Source of the DNA: Chryseobacterium lactis
GTDB taxonomy: Bacteria; Bacteroidota; Bacteroidia; Flavobacteriales; Weeksellaceae
DNA length: 64,000 nucleotides
Direction: 5' to 3'
Assembly: GCF_003815875.1 (NCBI RefSeq)
Contig: NZ_CP033924.1
Span: 2,914,001 to 2,978,000, forward strand
Below the pieces are notes generated by a model. That model did not search any database and was not told the origin of the DNA. It saw only the letters and a list, made by a program, of their open reading frames with translations. Both the position numbers and the translations under genes were made by a program. Shown here in pieces: positions 11,301-21,100 of the stretch; positions within the stretch are counted from its first letter, which is position 1, and each line of letters starts with the position of its first letter.

Positions 11301-11629
11301 AATGTCTGTAAAAAATAAGGAAGGAATTTTCCTTTTAAATACATCAGTTTTGAAATCGGAAGAGAAAAGAGAACAATAGAAAAGCGGGTATCATCATCCT
11401 TGAAAAGCAACTGCAATGCATAAACCGTCGCAAAAAAAATGATGGAAAGGCTCAGCATACCAGTCATAAATCCAATGGTGTAAGGTGAATTAAGGTAAAT
11501 ACCTTGTCCTACAGAAAGATTGAACTGATTCCCGCAAAAAGTACCAATAAATACCAGAATTAAGAGAATAAGGTAACCGGGCCAATGCTTGATATTGCGC
11601 TTGGCTTCAAATAAAAATATGGCGTTCAT
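8384..11629 (-). CDS. ABC-2 type permease fused to M1 aminopeptidase-like domain
   Basis: This 1081-aa fusion has an N-terminal half (to about residue 590) with two sets of hydrophobic helices resembling ABC-2 permease subunits. After a beta-rich linker, the C-terminal part resembles M1 metallopeptidases. The zinc motif HELSH lies at 911-915, followed by LWWGN. The third ligand is the Glu of TETLAMY at about 936, two residues farther away than in classical M1 enzymes. The GAMEN exopeptidase motif is not recognisable; GFAATAYPSAIF stands in its place, so peptidase activity is uncertain. The partner ATPase gene ends 2 bp upstream, so together they form one transporter, probably exporting or processing a peptide or lipid-like substrate at the inner membrane. 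Confidence 0.85.
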   Translation of the reverse strand: MNAIFLFEAKRNIKHWPGYLILLILVFIGTFCGNQFNLSVGQGIYLNSPYTIGFMTGMLSLSIIFFATVYALQLLFKDDDTRFSIVLFSLPISKLMYLKGKFLPYFLQTFLSFFALMTGFMIGQMMRTGSEMQDGFNGIAYLYPIVLFGLINSLLVCSFLFFISLILQKKLLVAVGGLFLYIFYMIVLLFSNSPFMAGSIPQSLEGQQLSALIDPFGLSSYFLQAREFSVHQKNVQIVPFSGYVLLNRLSFFILSVGLLFLSYRLFSFSYISKQKVKKNATVKDSISQVIISEYIAVSPNLRQIASVKSILSFVKIDLIYLFKSITVPAASILLLFFVGMEMYAEIEKGIRLPQKYAGSGLMATTISENFHLFGLLIVAYFLNDLYWRSQLSGFFVIEKTAFFSKNKLSGHFISINILLFFFTVILIIQGIIFQIGYQYFHIDWNAYLAVFLFNTFPLILFSGFILLINDNIRNKFIALGISVLAVLVLTGPVSNKVLPYPLFRIFSDFKGSYSDFNRYGVYTTAFAQRLLFGAGVIALLWILSKVIKTKKISLIPALFTLFLLTSGIYAGTYFMKGYLPRNEEKVLMNLAQYEKNYRKYNNLPQPEINEVITDIRLFPSDNSYQIVGKYKLKNQTDQLITKVLVNFNNDLELKSAVFTSSSETTKINTHVTEIILKQPMLPGETAFLDFKLSYKWYPVNGHQSFNAIIENGSFMRISRYYPTIGYQKVNEIQDQKQRDNFRLGKAEMLKKPEAPEVFRKDFINLDMTISTEGHQTAIGTGDLIMSWTKTGRNFFRYKATGIPFRFAVSSAEYSVKSTIYKGIPIHIFYQKKHFENVNHLLENAKLTLDYCRQNFGQYPFKAINFVEISSFTRGFAATAYPSAIFMPEDMVFHANIHADKKQDVINELAGHELSHLWWGNSQIDPDDREGAVMLTETLAMYTEMMLYKKMHGKEKMLERIAVHQQIYDNEKGLSENRPIYKATGDDPHISYSKGAVAMVRLSDLLGEEKVNKALNHFLQNNSYPKKPTSLDLINELYKVSPNLNTKKQIDLLFKTTENIAVANKSKSASTKEKTDNSTGSF

Positions 11630-11631
11630 GA

Positions 11632-12504
11632 CTAAGGTTTTTGTGTTAAACTATGGAAGTAAACATGCTCCAGTAGAGGGTTTACATAGATGAAGTCCTG
11701 TGGACGTTCTTCAGAAAAAATAGTGATATGGAGTTCTCTTTCTATCAGCTGCCTGCTGATGATTTCGTACCTGGAATCATAGTTCTTTAATTCATTTTTG
11801 TCGATAGGTTTTGACCAGATTTTATGGTCCAGTTCTGCTATTAATTGTCCGGGGTTTCCTTGTTGAAGGATCTGCCCGTGATTCATCACTGCCATTTCTG
11901 AGCAGAGATTTCTTACATCTTCCACCAGATGAGTGGAGAGGATAACAATCACCTCCTGGCTGATCTCACTTAGGAGCGCGTTGAAACGGTTACGTTCTTC
12001 AGGGTCTAAGCCGGCCGTCGGTTCATCTACAATAATAATGTTAGGATTACCCAGTAAAGCCTGTGCAACTCCAAAACGTTGTTTCATTCCTCCTGAAAAG
12101 CTATGTACTTCCTTATTCCGGAAATCCGAAAGGTTTACTTTTTCCAGTAGACCGTTAATCTGGGTTTTGCGTTGGTTTTTATCTGTAATTCCTTTCAGAA
12201 TTGCGATGTGCTCCAGAAGATCGTAAGCAGAAACTTTAGGATATACTCCGAAATCCTGTGGCAAAAAACCAAGGTTTTGCTTGATATAATCAGGATTTTC
12301 TATAATATCCTGCCCATTAAAAGACAGGATGCCTGAAGTGGGCTTTTGCAGTCCTACAATGGTTTTCATTAAGGATGATTTCCCGGCTCCGTTTGGCCCA
12401 AGTAAACCGAACATACCGTTCCTGATTTCCAGGGTGATGTCTTTAATGGCTTGAAACCCATTTTTGTAAGTCAGGCTAAGATTGTTAATTGATAAGGTGT
12501 TCAT
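11632..12504 (-). CDS. ABC transporter ATP-binding protein
   Basis: This 290-aa ATPase carries Walker A (GLLGPNGAGKSSLM, about residues 33-46), the Q-loop LGFLPQDFGVYP, the signature FSGGMKQR and Walker B IIIVDEPTAGLDPEE. An H-loop STHLVEDV follows. The C-terminal 80 residues form an accessory domain like those of ABC-2 exporters. Its stop codon lies 2 bp before the permease/M1 fusion gene, so translation is probably coupled. It powers that permease. Confidence 0.93.
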   Translation of the reverse strand: MNTLSINNLSLTYKNGFQAIKDITLEIRNGMFGLLGPNGAGKSSLMKTIVGLQKPTSGILSFNGQDIIENPDYIKQNLGFLPQDFGVYPKVSAYDLLEHIAILKGITDKNQRKTQINGLLEKVNLSDFRNKEVHSFSGGMKQRFGVAQALLGNPNIIIVDEPTAGLDPEERNRFNALLSEISQEVIVILSTHLVEDVRNLCSEMAVMNHGQILQQGNPGQLIAELDHKIWSKPIDKNELKNYDSRYEIISRQLIERELHITIFSEERPQDFIYVNPLLEHVYFHSLTQKP

Positions 12505-12580
12505 AATGTTGTGTTTGGATAATACAATGACTGGCCACCTTTCGGTCGCTAATATAAATAATAGGTAATTTGATTTTTAC

Positions 12581-12653
12581 AGTTGGAAGTTGGAACTGGA
12601 TTCCTTTCTTTTAAAGGATCAACTCGAATCACGAATCACGCAACCTTCCAACT
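12581..12653. repeat. Intergenic inverted repeat after the HTH gene
   Basis: AGTTGGAAG (12581-12589) pairs with CTTCCAACT (12645-12653). A second hairpin around TCCTTTC...AAAGGA and a short CGTGATT direct duplication lie inside. On the minus strand it follows the HTH stop codon directly, so it may act as a terminator for the DUF2975-HTH pair. Confidence 0.5.
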
Positions 12654-12859
12654 CACTCCTCTTTATATTCCAGAATATCTCCCGGCTGGCATTCCAGGAT
12701 CTTGCAGATCGCTTCCAGGGTATCAAAACGTACACCTTTGGCTTTACCTGTTTTAAGAATAGAGAGGTTTACAGGAGTGATTCCCAGTTTTTCTGCCAAT
12801 TCTTTACTCTGCATTTTTCGTTTGGCCAGCATGACATCTAAGTTGACTATAATTGGCAT
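12653..12859 (-). CDS. Small XRE/Cro-type HTH regulator
   Basis: This 68-aa protein is a single helix-turn-helix domain (KMQSKELAEKLGITPVNLSI, then LKTGKAKGVRFDTLEAICKILECQPGDILEY). The family is the short YozG-like XRE group that pairs with DUF2975 membrane proteins. The frame is open far upstream, but that part overlaps the DUF2975 gene and reads as an out-of-frame shadow. MPIIVNLD is the proper start, 1 bp after the DUF2975 stop codon. It probably represses its own operon. Confidence 0.88.
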   Translation of the reverse strand: MPIIVNLDVMLAKRKMQSKELAEKLGITPVNLSILKTGKAKGVRFDTLEAICKILECQPGDILEYKEE

Positions 12860-12860
12860 T

Positions 12861-13376
12861 TTATATAAATAGATCTTGTTCGTTTTGCAAATGTAGTCCT
12901 TGCTTAAAGATATTCGCAAGAAACAGACAGAAAATTCCAAGCATAAAGTGAATAAACACCAGTCCCCAGATAATACTTTCAACCTCCACAAAGAAACTGG
13001 CGACCACCACCACAGGAAGCGGAATAAAAATATTATAAAGGTAAAATCTCTTGAGCTGTTGTATATGATCACGGGTAAACAATTTTTCCTGAAAAAATAC
13101 TTTGAAAACCTTGGCGGAAAGCCAGAAAAAAATTCCATACGAAATTAAAACCAGGAGAAAAGAAAAGATAATATACGGATAGTTGTTCTCAATATTCAGA
13201 AACGGCTGTTCTGTAAAAGGATAATTGATATGAAGGTATTGCCCGTCTTTGTAAGGAGTAACAGAAAAATCTGTGGTCAGACAAAGGATGGAATATACAA
13301 ATGTTATCAGATATCCAACGGAAAGCAAGGTGCAGATATAAAATAAAATCTTTGAAATAATTTTGGTCTGGTTCAT
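12861..13376 (-). CDS. DUF2975 membrane protein
   Basis: This 171-aa protein has four predicted membrane helices, at about residues 10-32, 68-90, 112-132 and 136-156. A loop after the first carries the DFSVTPYKDGQYL segment. Pairing with a downstream short XRE regulator at 1-bp spacing is the hallmark of DUF2975 loci in Firmicutes and Bacteroidetes. The membrane protein may modulate the regulator. Its molecular function is unknown. Confidence 0.82.
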   Translation of the reverse strand: MNQTKIISKILFYICTLLSVGYLITFVYSILCLTTDFSVTPYKDGQYLHINYPFTEQPFLNIENNYPYIIFSFLLVLISYGIFFWLSAKVFKVFFQEKLFTRDHIQQLKRFYLYNIFIPLPVVVVASFFVEVESIIWGLVFIHFMLGIFCLFLANIFKQGLHLQNEQDLFI

Positions 13377-13542
13377 GTCACGATCATTAATTGATATTGC
13401 AAATGTATAATTAATTATCGTAAAACAATAATTAATTTAAATAAAATTTTATTTCAATGATTGCGAACGATGCTCTAAAGTGTTATCAATATTGTGACAA
13501 TCGCAGCTTTTAATTAAATTTAAATAATAAAAAGTTGAAATT

Positions 13543-13887
13543 ATGGCTTACAGTATTGAACTCGCCGACCGCGTACGTGAACGACTTTCAATGGTAGAAA
13601 ATATTGAGGTTGAAGAAAAGAAAATGTTCGGTGGGCTGGCATTTCTGGTGAATGAAAAGATGTGTATCAATATCAGTCACGATAATCTGATGTGCCGCTA
13701 CAATCCCGAAAAGGAAGAAGAAGTTACCGAAAAACTGGGATTTCTTCCTATGATTATGAGAGGAAAGCAATTAATGGAATACTGCTACGTAGAACCTATC
13801 GGCTTTCAAAAACCGGAAGATTTTGAATATTGGATGAAGATTTGTCTGGAGTATAATAAAATAGCGAAGGCTTCGAAGAAGAAGTGA
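13543..13887 (+). CDS. TfoX/Sxy N-terminal domain protein
   Basis: This 114-aa protein carries the TfoX N-terminal fold: VEEKKMFGGLAFLVNEKMC (about residues 23-41), then a Cys/Arg strand pair (LMCRYNP) and the C-terminal QLMEYCYVEPIGFQKPEDF segment. Full Sxy proteins act as competence co-regulators in gammaproteobacteria. This short form lacks the C-terminal domain and is common in Bacteroidetes without a known competence role. The Lys-rich tail ends just before a block of 8-bp repeats. Confidence 0.85.
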   Translation: MAYSIELADRVRERLSMVENIEVEEKKMFGGLAFLVNEKMCINISHDNLMCRYNPEKEEEVTEKLGFLPMIMRGKQLMEYCYVEPIGFQKPEDFEYWMKICLEYNKIAKASKKK

Positions 13888-13897
13888 GAATGGCGGG

Positions 13898-14020
13898 TAG
13901 AGGGGTTGAGAGTAAGAGAGTAAGAGAGTAAGAGAGTGGGAGCGTTTGAGGATCGGAGCGTTTTGAGTGGAAGGTGAGTTTGAGAGTTTGAGAGTGAAGG
14001 AGATTGAGTGGGAATGATGA
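13898..14020. repeat. 8-bp tandem repeat tract (GAGAGTAA/GAGAGTTT type)
   Basis: GAGAGTAA is repeated three to four times around 13909-13937. It degenerates into GTGGGAGCG, TTTGAGG and then GAGTTTGAGAGTTTGAGAGTG at about 13974-13995. A related tract lies at 18508-18560 and a weaker one near 62698-62730. The tracts are G/A-strand biased and intergenic. Open frames through them are repeat artefacts. Confidence 0.75.
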
Positions 14021-14049
14021 TATACACCAGACCCACAATTCATAACTCC

Positions 14050-15120
14050 TTATTTGTAATGACCGTCATACAACATTTTCCTTATCTGAATTAAGATTTT
14101 TGTCGTTTTTTCCAGATCGGGATAATCCGGAAGATGGGAAGCACAATAATACTCTTCTATTGACTGTATAAGGTTTTCTGCCATAAGCATGACATTTTCA
14201 TAAGACCGGTTTCCGGCTTTAATATCTAACAATTCTTCCCGGTTTTCTACACGGATAGTCAAAGAATTGGTTTTAAAAATTTGCTCACAGGATTGCAACA
14301 GCCTGATAGTGTGCATCATATTCTTGCTGTCATAATTTTGTCCATGAGTCTGATTCACATTATAACGGTCTTCATTGCGCTCAGCGACCCATTTCCAGTA
14401 TTCTCTGTAATCTTTACAATAAACAGAGTAAGCATCCAGGTTGCAGAACATATATGAGACAGGTTTTTCACTTTTGGGAACTGATGATACAGAAACCTGA
14501 TTGGCTTCTTCATGATGCATAACACCTTTATATCCCAAAGTCCCGGATTCATCATAAAATAAAGCAAACATTCCCTTGGTGTGATCAATATTTGCTAATC
14601 CACAGTTTTTCTGAATTTTTTTATGCTCAAAAAGCCATTTTTTTAGCTCAACAGAATTTTGCCCTTCAAGGATAAAACAGAAATCAAGGATCGATTTTCT
14701 TTCTTTATCGATAGGGTTTAAAATTTTTTTATTCAGACCTTTGGCCTTTTTAATCTGAGAAATGGCATAGCCGGCAAAGCTGTCTTTACACAGTTTAGAC
14801 AAAAAATCTTCAAGTTTCAACAGATCCATTACAGGATCTTTATGAAGGATAGAATCTTCCGGGCTTGCGAGAACTTCCAGAATATTAGGATTGTTTTTCT
14901 GAAGCAGTTCTACAAACCTTCCGATTTCGTAGTAAGTAATATCATTGGTTTCATTCGAAATCTGAGGAATATAATTCAGTCCAAAGAAATCATCTTTAGG
15001 CAGATAATAGATTCCACGGATATCCGTATCTGAGGTTTCTGTATCCAATCCAAATGCCCGGCTTCCCGAAACAGCTTCAAAAAGGATAAGGTTTTTAGTT
15101 TTTAAATCTTGTATGGTCAT
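14050..15120 (-). CDS. RlaP-type predicted nucleotidyltransferase (first copy)
   Basis: This 356-aa protein belongs to the DNA polymerase beta-like nucleotidyltransferase superfamily, RlaP/YcgL branch, which is linked to RNA repair. The active site motif is GSRAFGL (residues 19-25) followed by SDTDIRG, giving metal ligands D31 and D33. The rest is mainly helical, and a late segment RVENREELLDIKAGNRSYENV is shared with the family. It lies 86 bp downstream of the NagB-like gene on the same strand, with an inverted repeat between them. A second, shorter relative is at 17692-18444. The RNA substrate is unknown. Confidence 0.85.
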   Translation of the reverse strand: MTIQDLKTKNLILFEAVSGSRAFGLDTETSDTDIRGIYYLPKDDFFGLNYIPQISNETNDITYYEIGRFVELLQKNNPNILEVLASPEDSILHKDPVMDLLKLEDFLSKLCKDSFAGYAISQIKKAKGLNKKILNPIDKERKSILDFCFILEGQNSVELKKWLFEHKKIQKNCGLANIDHTKGMFALFYDESGTLGYKGVMHHEEANQVSVSSVPKSEKPVSYMFCNLDAYSVYCKDYREYWKWVAERNEDRYNVNQTHGQNYDSKNMMHTIRLLQSCEQIFKTNSLTIRVENREELLDIKAGNRSYENVMLMAENLIQSIEEYYCASHLPDYPDLEKTTKILIQIRKMLYDGHYK

Positions 15121-15132
15121 TGATTATTATTG

Positions 15133-15165
15133 AAAAGGTATACGCTCTCATACTATATACCTTTT
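15133..15165. repeat. Inverted repeat between nagB-like and RlaP genes
   Basis: Perfect 10-bp arms AAAAGGTATA and TATACCTTTT are separated by 13 bp and end 12 bp before the RlaP-like start codon. They could be an operator or a weak terminator of the NagB-like gene. The T-run lies inside the stem, so the terminator reading is not compelling. Confidence 0.55.
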
Positions 15166-15206
15166 ATACTGTATTGAATTTATTGTTCAAAGTTATTGAA
15201 ATAGGA

Positions 15207-17528
15207 TTAAAATACACCTTCCGTCGATTGCTCCAGTTCCCGGGCAGATTGCAGAAATTCTTCCACATCCATTTCTTTAAAGAAAAGCAATCCATGCGTT
15301 GCACGGAGGCGGGGACTGTTGTTATCATAAAAATACGGTTTGCCTAATATCAACTGGACAGCCTGAAGTTGTTCTACCCATGTTTGAATAGACAGGTGAC
15401 TGAACTTTCCGTTATACCTATAGCTTGGGAACGATGCATTTACCTGGCTCAAATAGCTGTTGGTAAAGCTTTCATCCATGGTACTCATCGCATTGAGGGA
15501 TACCGGGAAAATATGAGTGACATCAGCTGCATTGAACTGATACCAGACATTTCTGTAGCCCCATATTTTGAGCTGTGAAAGATCTTTTTCTTTACCCCAT
15601 TCTCTTACCGCGGCGGCAATAGCCTGCAGAACTTTATAATGGGTATCGGGACCACTTCCTTCCGGGTCAAATGCTAAGCTTATGACTGTTGGATTGATCT
15701 CTTTCAATTGTTGTAATATCGGATACACATCTCTTTCCCTGTTAGGTTTTTCTGTGAAAATAGCACCGGTATAAAAACCGAGCCTCAGATGGGAAACGTT
15801 CTTCGTTCTCACCCCGAAATGAGCCCAAACCAGTTCTTCTTCGTACTCCCGGATCATGCCCTTTAAAGTTTGAATTTTAGGTTCAGGATTCTGCCCGTCA
15901 TAACTGGAATGAATAACAGAGGAGATATTGTGAATTTTTTCTTCCAGTTCCTGTTTGGTTTTTAAATTCCAAAGCTCTACAATATTTCTTACCATTCTGT
16001 GGGATACCGCTCTTGATCTTTCAATAGCATTTTCGGAGGCAATGTTGATCAGGTAATGGTAAACGTCCTTATCTCTTTTATTCTGATATCCAACTTCAAA
16101 AAAGTCAGGATAATTAAGCATTTCGACTTCTCCTTTTTCAACAAATGAAAGGGTGTCACGGAGAATATCGGTTAAAAATTTATTGGTCACCGCTGTGAAA
16201 CCCGAAGTAAGAACCGAATAATGGGATTCATTGGTCTCATTACGGGATTGGTAATGAATGTAAGGCAAAAGTCCCAACGAAATATCATCATGGTGCGGAC
16301 CTGTATGATAAAAAACTTCATGGGTAAGCTGATCCGTTGCTTTTTTTATTTTGTTTTCAATAGAAGTAATTACAGATTGTACTGTATTCTCATCAAGACC
16401 GGGAATTAACCGGGTATATTCATCGGCTTGAAGATCTTCCAAAGTAAGATGTTCAGCGTATTTATTAAGTTTCTGGGTTAAAAGCATAACAGCCTTATCT
16501 GTTTTTTCCTGTGACCAGCTTCCTGACTGGTAATAATCATCAGTTAAATCATTCAGCATGCTTGCAGCGCCCAGTGTAATATAAAATCTACTGTTCGGAA
16601 GTTTGGAAAGTACGGAAGCTGGATATAAATTGGACGGGGGAAGTTCCAGTGCATTTTTTATCATGGGTGCTTTGGCTTCACCTGCTGCAAAAATGATGGC
16701 TACTGCATCTTTATTGTAGGTAATTGTTTCGAGGCCGATGGTGATTACCAGTCGTTCTCTTGAAATTTCAATTCCCCCCAAATCTCCGGCTGCAACGGCT
16801 TGTGTTTCAAAATTTGTCGCCGTTAATCTTGTGGTTGAATACGGATCAGAACCTTTAACATTAAAAGCAATGTGGCCGTCAGGGCCGATTCCTCCCAAAA
16901 AGAAACCGATACCACCCAGTTTACGAATTCTTTGCTCATAATCCGAGCACCAGTTATCGATCAGAAAAACCGATTCTTTTTGTAATTTTTCCAATGGTGT
17001 TCGGGGTTCAATATATCTGAGTTCAAGGTCTACTTTGTGATCGGGGAAAATTTCTTCAAAGCTTTTCCCGTCGGCAAGAGGAATTTCATCACAATTGATC
17101 AGGATTGCATTTTCCCTTTTTAATCCTAATCCTTCAATATAATATTTGTTCACATAGTGATAAAAGCTATTGGCCTGAGAGGATTTGATGGGATAAAACT
17201 CATCGATCTGGACGAAATGAAGATCAGCAAGTGATGGTTTCTGAGGAGATACTAATTGATGTTTTTTTCTAAGCTCAAAAATATCTTCTCTATCCCAGTT
17301 TTCAAGGATATGCTTTGTCCAGTAGATAAAATGTTCGGGAGTTTTTCCTGTGGGAAGACTGATGACTCCATGAGGATTTTCCGACGCCCATTCCAGGAAC
17401 CTGAAGGCTGTAAGCATTCCTAAAGTAGGGAAGTTGTCCACAGCGATATAGGGGACATTGGTTTGGCTGTTTTTGGAAATGTTGTTTAAAAATGATTGTT
17501 CTACCGGACTAAAGTTTTTGTTTTCCAT
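15207..17528 (-). CDS. nagB: Glucosamine-6-phosphate deaminase-like/LmbE fusion
   Basis: This 773-aa protein has a NagB isomerase-type sugar phosphate domain in residues 1-350: SLPTGKTPEHF at the phosphate site, HFVQIDEFYP, and the active-site loop LGGIGPDGHIAFN. The second half resembles LmbE/PIG-L deacetylases, starting at HTGPHHDDISLG with the zinc-type HxDD. The expected reaction is conversion of glucosamine-6-phosphate to fructose-6-phosphate and ammonia. The LmbE part could remove an N-acyl group first. Such NagB-LmbE fusions occur in Bacteroidetes and are much longer than the 260-aa E. coli enzyme. It is flanked on both sides by RlaP-like genes on the same strand. Confidence 0.85.
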   Translation of the reverse strand: MENKNFSPVEQSFLNNISKNSQTNVPYIAVDNFPTLGMLTAFRFLEWASENPHGVISLPTGKTPEHFIYWTKHILENWDREDIFELRKKHQLVSPQKPSLADLHFVQIDEFYPIKSSQANSFYHYVNKYYIEGLGLKRENAILINCDEIPLADGKSFEEIFPDHKVDLELRYIEPRTPLEKLQKESVFLIDNWCSDYEQRIRKLGGIGFFLGGIGPDGHIAFNVKGSDPYSTTRLTATNFETQAVAAGDLGGIEISRERLVITIGLETITYNKDAVAIIFAAGEAKAPMIKNALELPPSNLYPASVLSKLPNSRFYITLGAASMLNDLTDDYYQSGSWSQEKTDKAVMLLTQKLNKYAEHLTLEDLQADEYTRLIPGLDENTVQSVITSIENKIKKATDQLTHEVFYHTGPHHDDISLGLLPYIHYQSRNETNESHYSVLTSGFTAVTNKFLTDILRDTLSFVEKGEVEMLNYPDFFEVGYQNKRDKDVYHYLINIASENAIERSRAVSHRMVRNIVELWNLKTKQELEEKIHNISSVIHSSYDGQNPEPKIQTLKGMIREYEEELVWAHFGVRTKNVSHLRLGFYTGAIFTEKPNRERDVYPILQQLKEINPTVISLAFDPEGSGPDTHYKVLQAIAAAVREWGKEKDLSQLKIWGYRNVWYQFNAADVTHIFPVSLNAMSTMDESFTNSYLSQVNASFPSYRYNGKFSHLSIQTWVEQLQAVQLILGKPYFYDNNSPRLRATHGLLFFKEMDVEEFLQSARELEQSTEGVF

Positions 17529-17634
17529 TTGTATGTTTTTGATAAGGCAATTTAAAGTTATTGATAATTATTGAATTGCAATATCCCTATAACGTGAATT
17601 TTGAATAAATAATTGTTAAGAAAGTAAAATCAAA

Positions 17635-17678
17635 AAGAAGAAAGTTGAGGCGTAATGGTCACCTCATACTTTCTTCTT
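17635..17678 (-). terminator. Terminator of the second RlaP-like gene
   Basis: A long stem (AAGAAGAAAGT-TGAGG with CCTCA-ACTTTCTTCTT and one bulge) has an 11-nt loop. Read on the minus strand it continues into TTTTTGATTTT. It starts 14 bp after the stop codon and separates this gene from the NagB-like gene. Confidence 0.8.
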
Positions 17679-17691
17679 CAGGTGTTCTGAT

Positions 17692-18501
<810 letters not shown>

Positions 18502-18507
18502 CTTGTT

Positions 18508-18560
18508 TAAGTTTGAGAGTTTGAGAGTTTGAGGGTGAGTGGGAGTAGGAGCGTCCGGAG
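18508..18560. repeat. 8-bp tandem repeat tract, second copy
   Basis: GTTTGAGA is repeated almost three times (18511-18534), followed by GTGAGTGGGAGTAGGAGCGT. It is the same composition and period as the tract at 13898-14020. The rest of the 314-bp gap up to cobT holds no gene and only weak promoter-like sequence. Confidence 0.7.
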
Positions 18561-18719
18561 GATTCTGAATACGAGATGGAAGGTTTCGATTTACTGAGTG
18601 ATTGGTTTAAGGTCTCTTATCTATTCGTCTATTATCTATTATCTTATCCTTATCCATTTTCTCCCTATTCATCACAAATACAAGACAAACATTACAAAAA
18701 ATACTCTTCAATTTACTAA

Positions 18720-19763
<1,044 letters not shown>

Positions 19764-20546
19764 ATGAAAGTTATTAAGAATGAACTAATATACTTTGCAA
19801 CAGCACTCATGTTTTTCACGAGAATTCCGGTTCCGTTTACGGTTCCTTATTCGAGTGAGATCATGAACAAATCACAAAAATATTTTGCCTGGATCGGATT
19901 AGTGGTAGGTTTGATCAATGCTGTAATTCTGTATTTTTCTTCCCAGCTTTTTAACCTTGAAATAGGGATTGTACTGATGATGATCAGCAGTGTTTTACTC
20001 ACAGGAGCTTTTCATGAGGACGGTTTCACGGATATGTGCGACAGCTTTGGAGGCGGCTACGGAAAGGAGAAGATTCTCACCATTATGAAGGACAGCAGAG
20101 TAGGTGCATATGGAACTATTGGGATTATCCTTTTGTTTGCTTTAAAATTCTTCAGCATTCAGGCGTTGGGAACGATTGATATTGCTAAAACGTTGGCCAT
20201 CATTATCCTGGCGCACACTTCAAGCCGGTTTATTTCCGGAACAATGATTTATACCCATCAATATGTGACTGATATAGATGTAAGCAAATCCAAACCTTTG
20301 GCTAATAAACCATTGGATGGAACTGCTTTAGTGGTAGGTTTTCTGGCGGTATTGGTTTCATTTGCCCTGATTCCGGACTGGCGTCTGATACTGGCTTTTG
20401 CAATGACCTATTTAGGAAAAATATATATGGGCTGGTACTTTAAAAAGCACATCGGCGGCTATACCGGAGATTGTCTGGGCTCCGTACAGCAGGTTTGTGA
20501 AGTTTTGTTTTATCTGGGAACAATGATTGTATGGAAATTCATCTGA
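19764..20546 (+). CDS. cobS: Adenosylcobinamide-GDP ribazoletransferase
   Basis: This 260-aa inner-membrane cobalamin synthase joins adenosylcobinamide-GDP to alpha-ribazole (phosphate). Diagnostic motifs are FFTRIPVP near the N-terminus, the metal-binding HEDGFTDMCDSFGGGYGKEK, and KDSRVGAYGTIG. Several hydrophobic helices follow. It starts immediately after the cobT stop codon, and its 3' end overlaps cobC by 16 bp. No cobU/cobP gene is in the window. Confidence 0.95.
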   Translation: MKVIKNELIYFATALMFFTRIPVPFTVPYSSEIMNKSQKYFAWIGLVVGLINAVILYFSSQLFNLEIGIVLMMISSVLLTGAFHEDGFTDMCDSFGGGYGKEKILTIMKDSRVGAYGTIGIILLFALKFFSIQALGTIDIAKTLAIIILAHTSSRFISGTMIYTHQYVTDIDVSKSKPLANKPLDGTALVVGFLAVLVSFALIPDWRLILAFAMTYLGKIYMGWYFKKHIGGYTGDCLGSVQQVCEVLFYLGTMIVWKFI

Positions 20547-21085
20547 TTCGTCATACCGCAGTAGAAAACCCGGAAAACCTGTGTTATGGTTTTGCTGATA
20601 TGCCTTTGCGGCAAGGCTATCTCGAGGATTTTAAAAGCATAGATCTTGATAATGATTTCGATCTGGTGATTTCAAGTCCTGCAAGCCGCTGTTGCCTTTT
20701 GGCAGAATATTTTAAGCTTACCTATAAAACTGATGAAAGAATCCGGGAAATGAATTTCGGAAACTGGGAACTTAGAAAGTGGAGTGAAATTCCCGAAGAA
20801 GAAATCAATCCTTGGTATAATGATTTTGTTAATATAAAAGCTTCAGGTGGTGAAAATTTGCTCGAAATGCAGACCCGTGTGCTCAGTTTTTGGAATGAAT
20901 TAATTGCAGAGGAGAATAATGGTAAAGTTTTGATCATTACCCATGCCGGAGTCATTCGCCTGATCCTTCAGACAATTCTGAAGTTTCCTCTTGAAAATAT
21001 GTTCAATATCCAAATTGATTATGGAAAGAAAGTCATCGTAACGGTTGATGATCAGTTATTTTCAATTAAAAAAATAAATATTTAG
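20531..21085 (+). CDS. cobC: Alpha-ribazole phosphatase (histidine phosphatase family)
   Basis: This 184-aa protein starts with LIRHTAVENPENLCYGFADM, where RHT supplies the phosphohistidine. A second His lies in ITHAGVIR near residue 140, and the acidic residue in REMNFGNWE completes the phosphoglycerate mutase-like site. The early CYGxxD variant is typical of CobC, which removes the 5' phosphate of alpha-ribazole phosphate or adenosylcobalamin phosphate. The start lies inside the cobS 3' end (16-bp overlap), which indicates coupled translation. Confidence 0.9.
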   Translation: MEIHLIRHTAVENPENLCYGFADMPLRQGYLEDFKSIDLDNDFDLVISSPASRCCLLAEYFKLTYKTDERIREMNFGNWELRKWSEIPEEEINPWYNDFVNIKASGGENLLEMQTRVLSFWNELIAEENNGKVLIITHAGVIRLILQTILKFPLENMFNIQIDYGKKVIVTVDDQLFSIKKINI

Positions 21086-21100
21086 ATGCCTTACAATATA

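Noticed and set aside
12653..13138. A 161-aa frame extending the HTH protein upstream
   Set aside because: The N-terminal 93 residues are the out-of-frame reading of the DUF2975 gene. The real start is MPIIVNLD at 12859.
13771..14043. Overlapping 76-90 aa frames on the minus strand
   Set aside because: They are products of the 8-bp repeat tract and read Ser/Leu-rich in all three frames.
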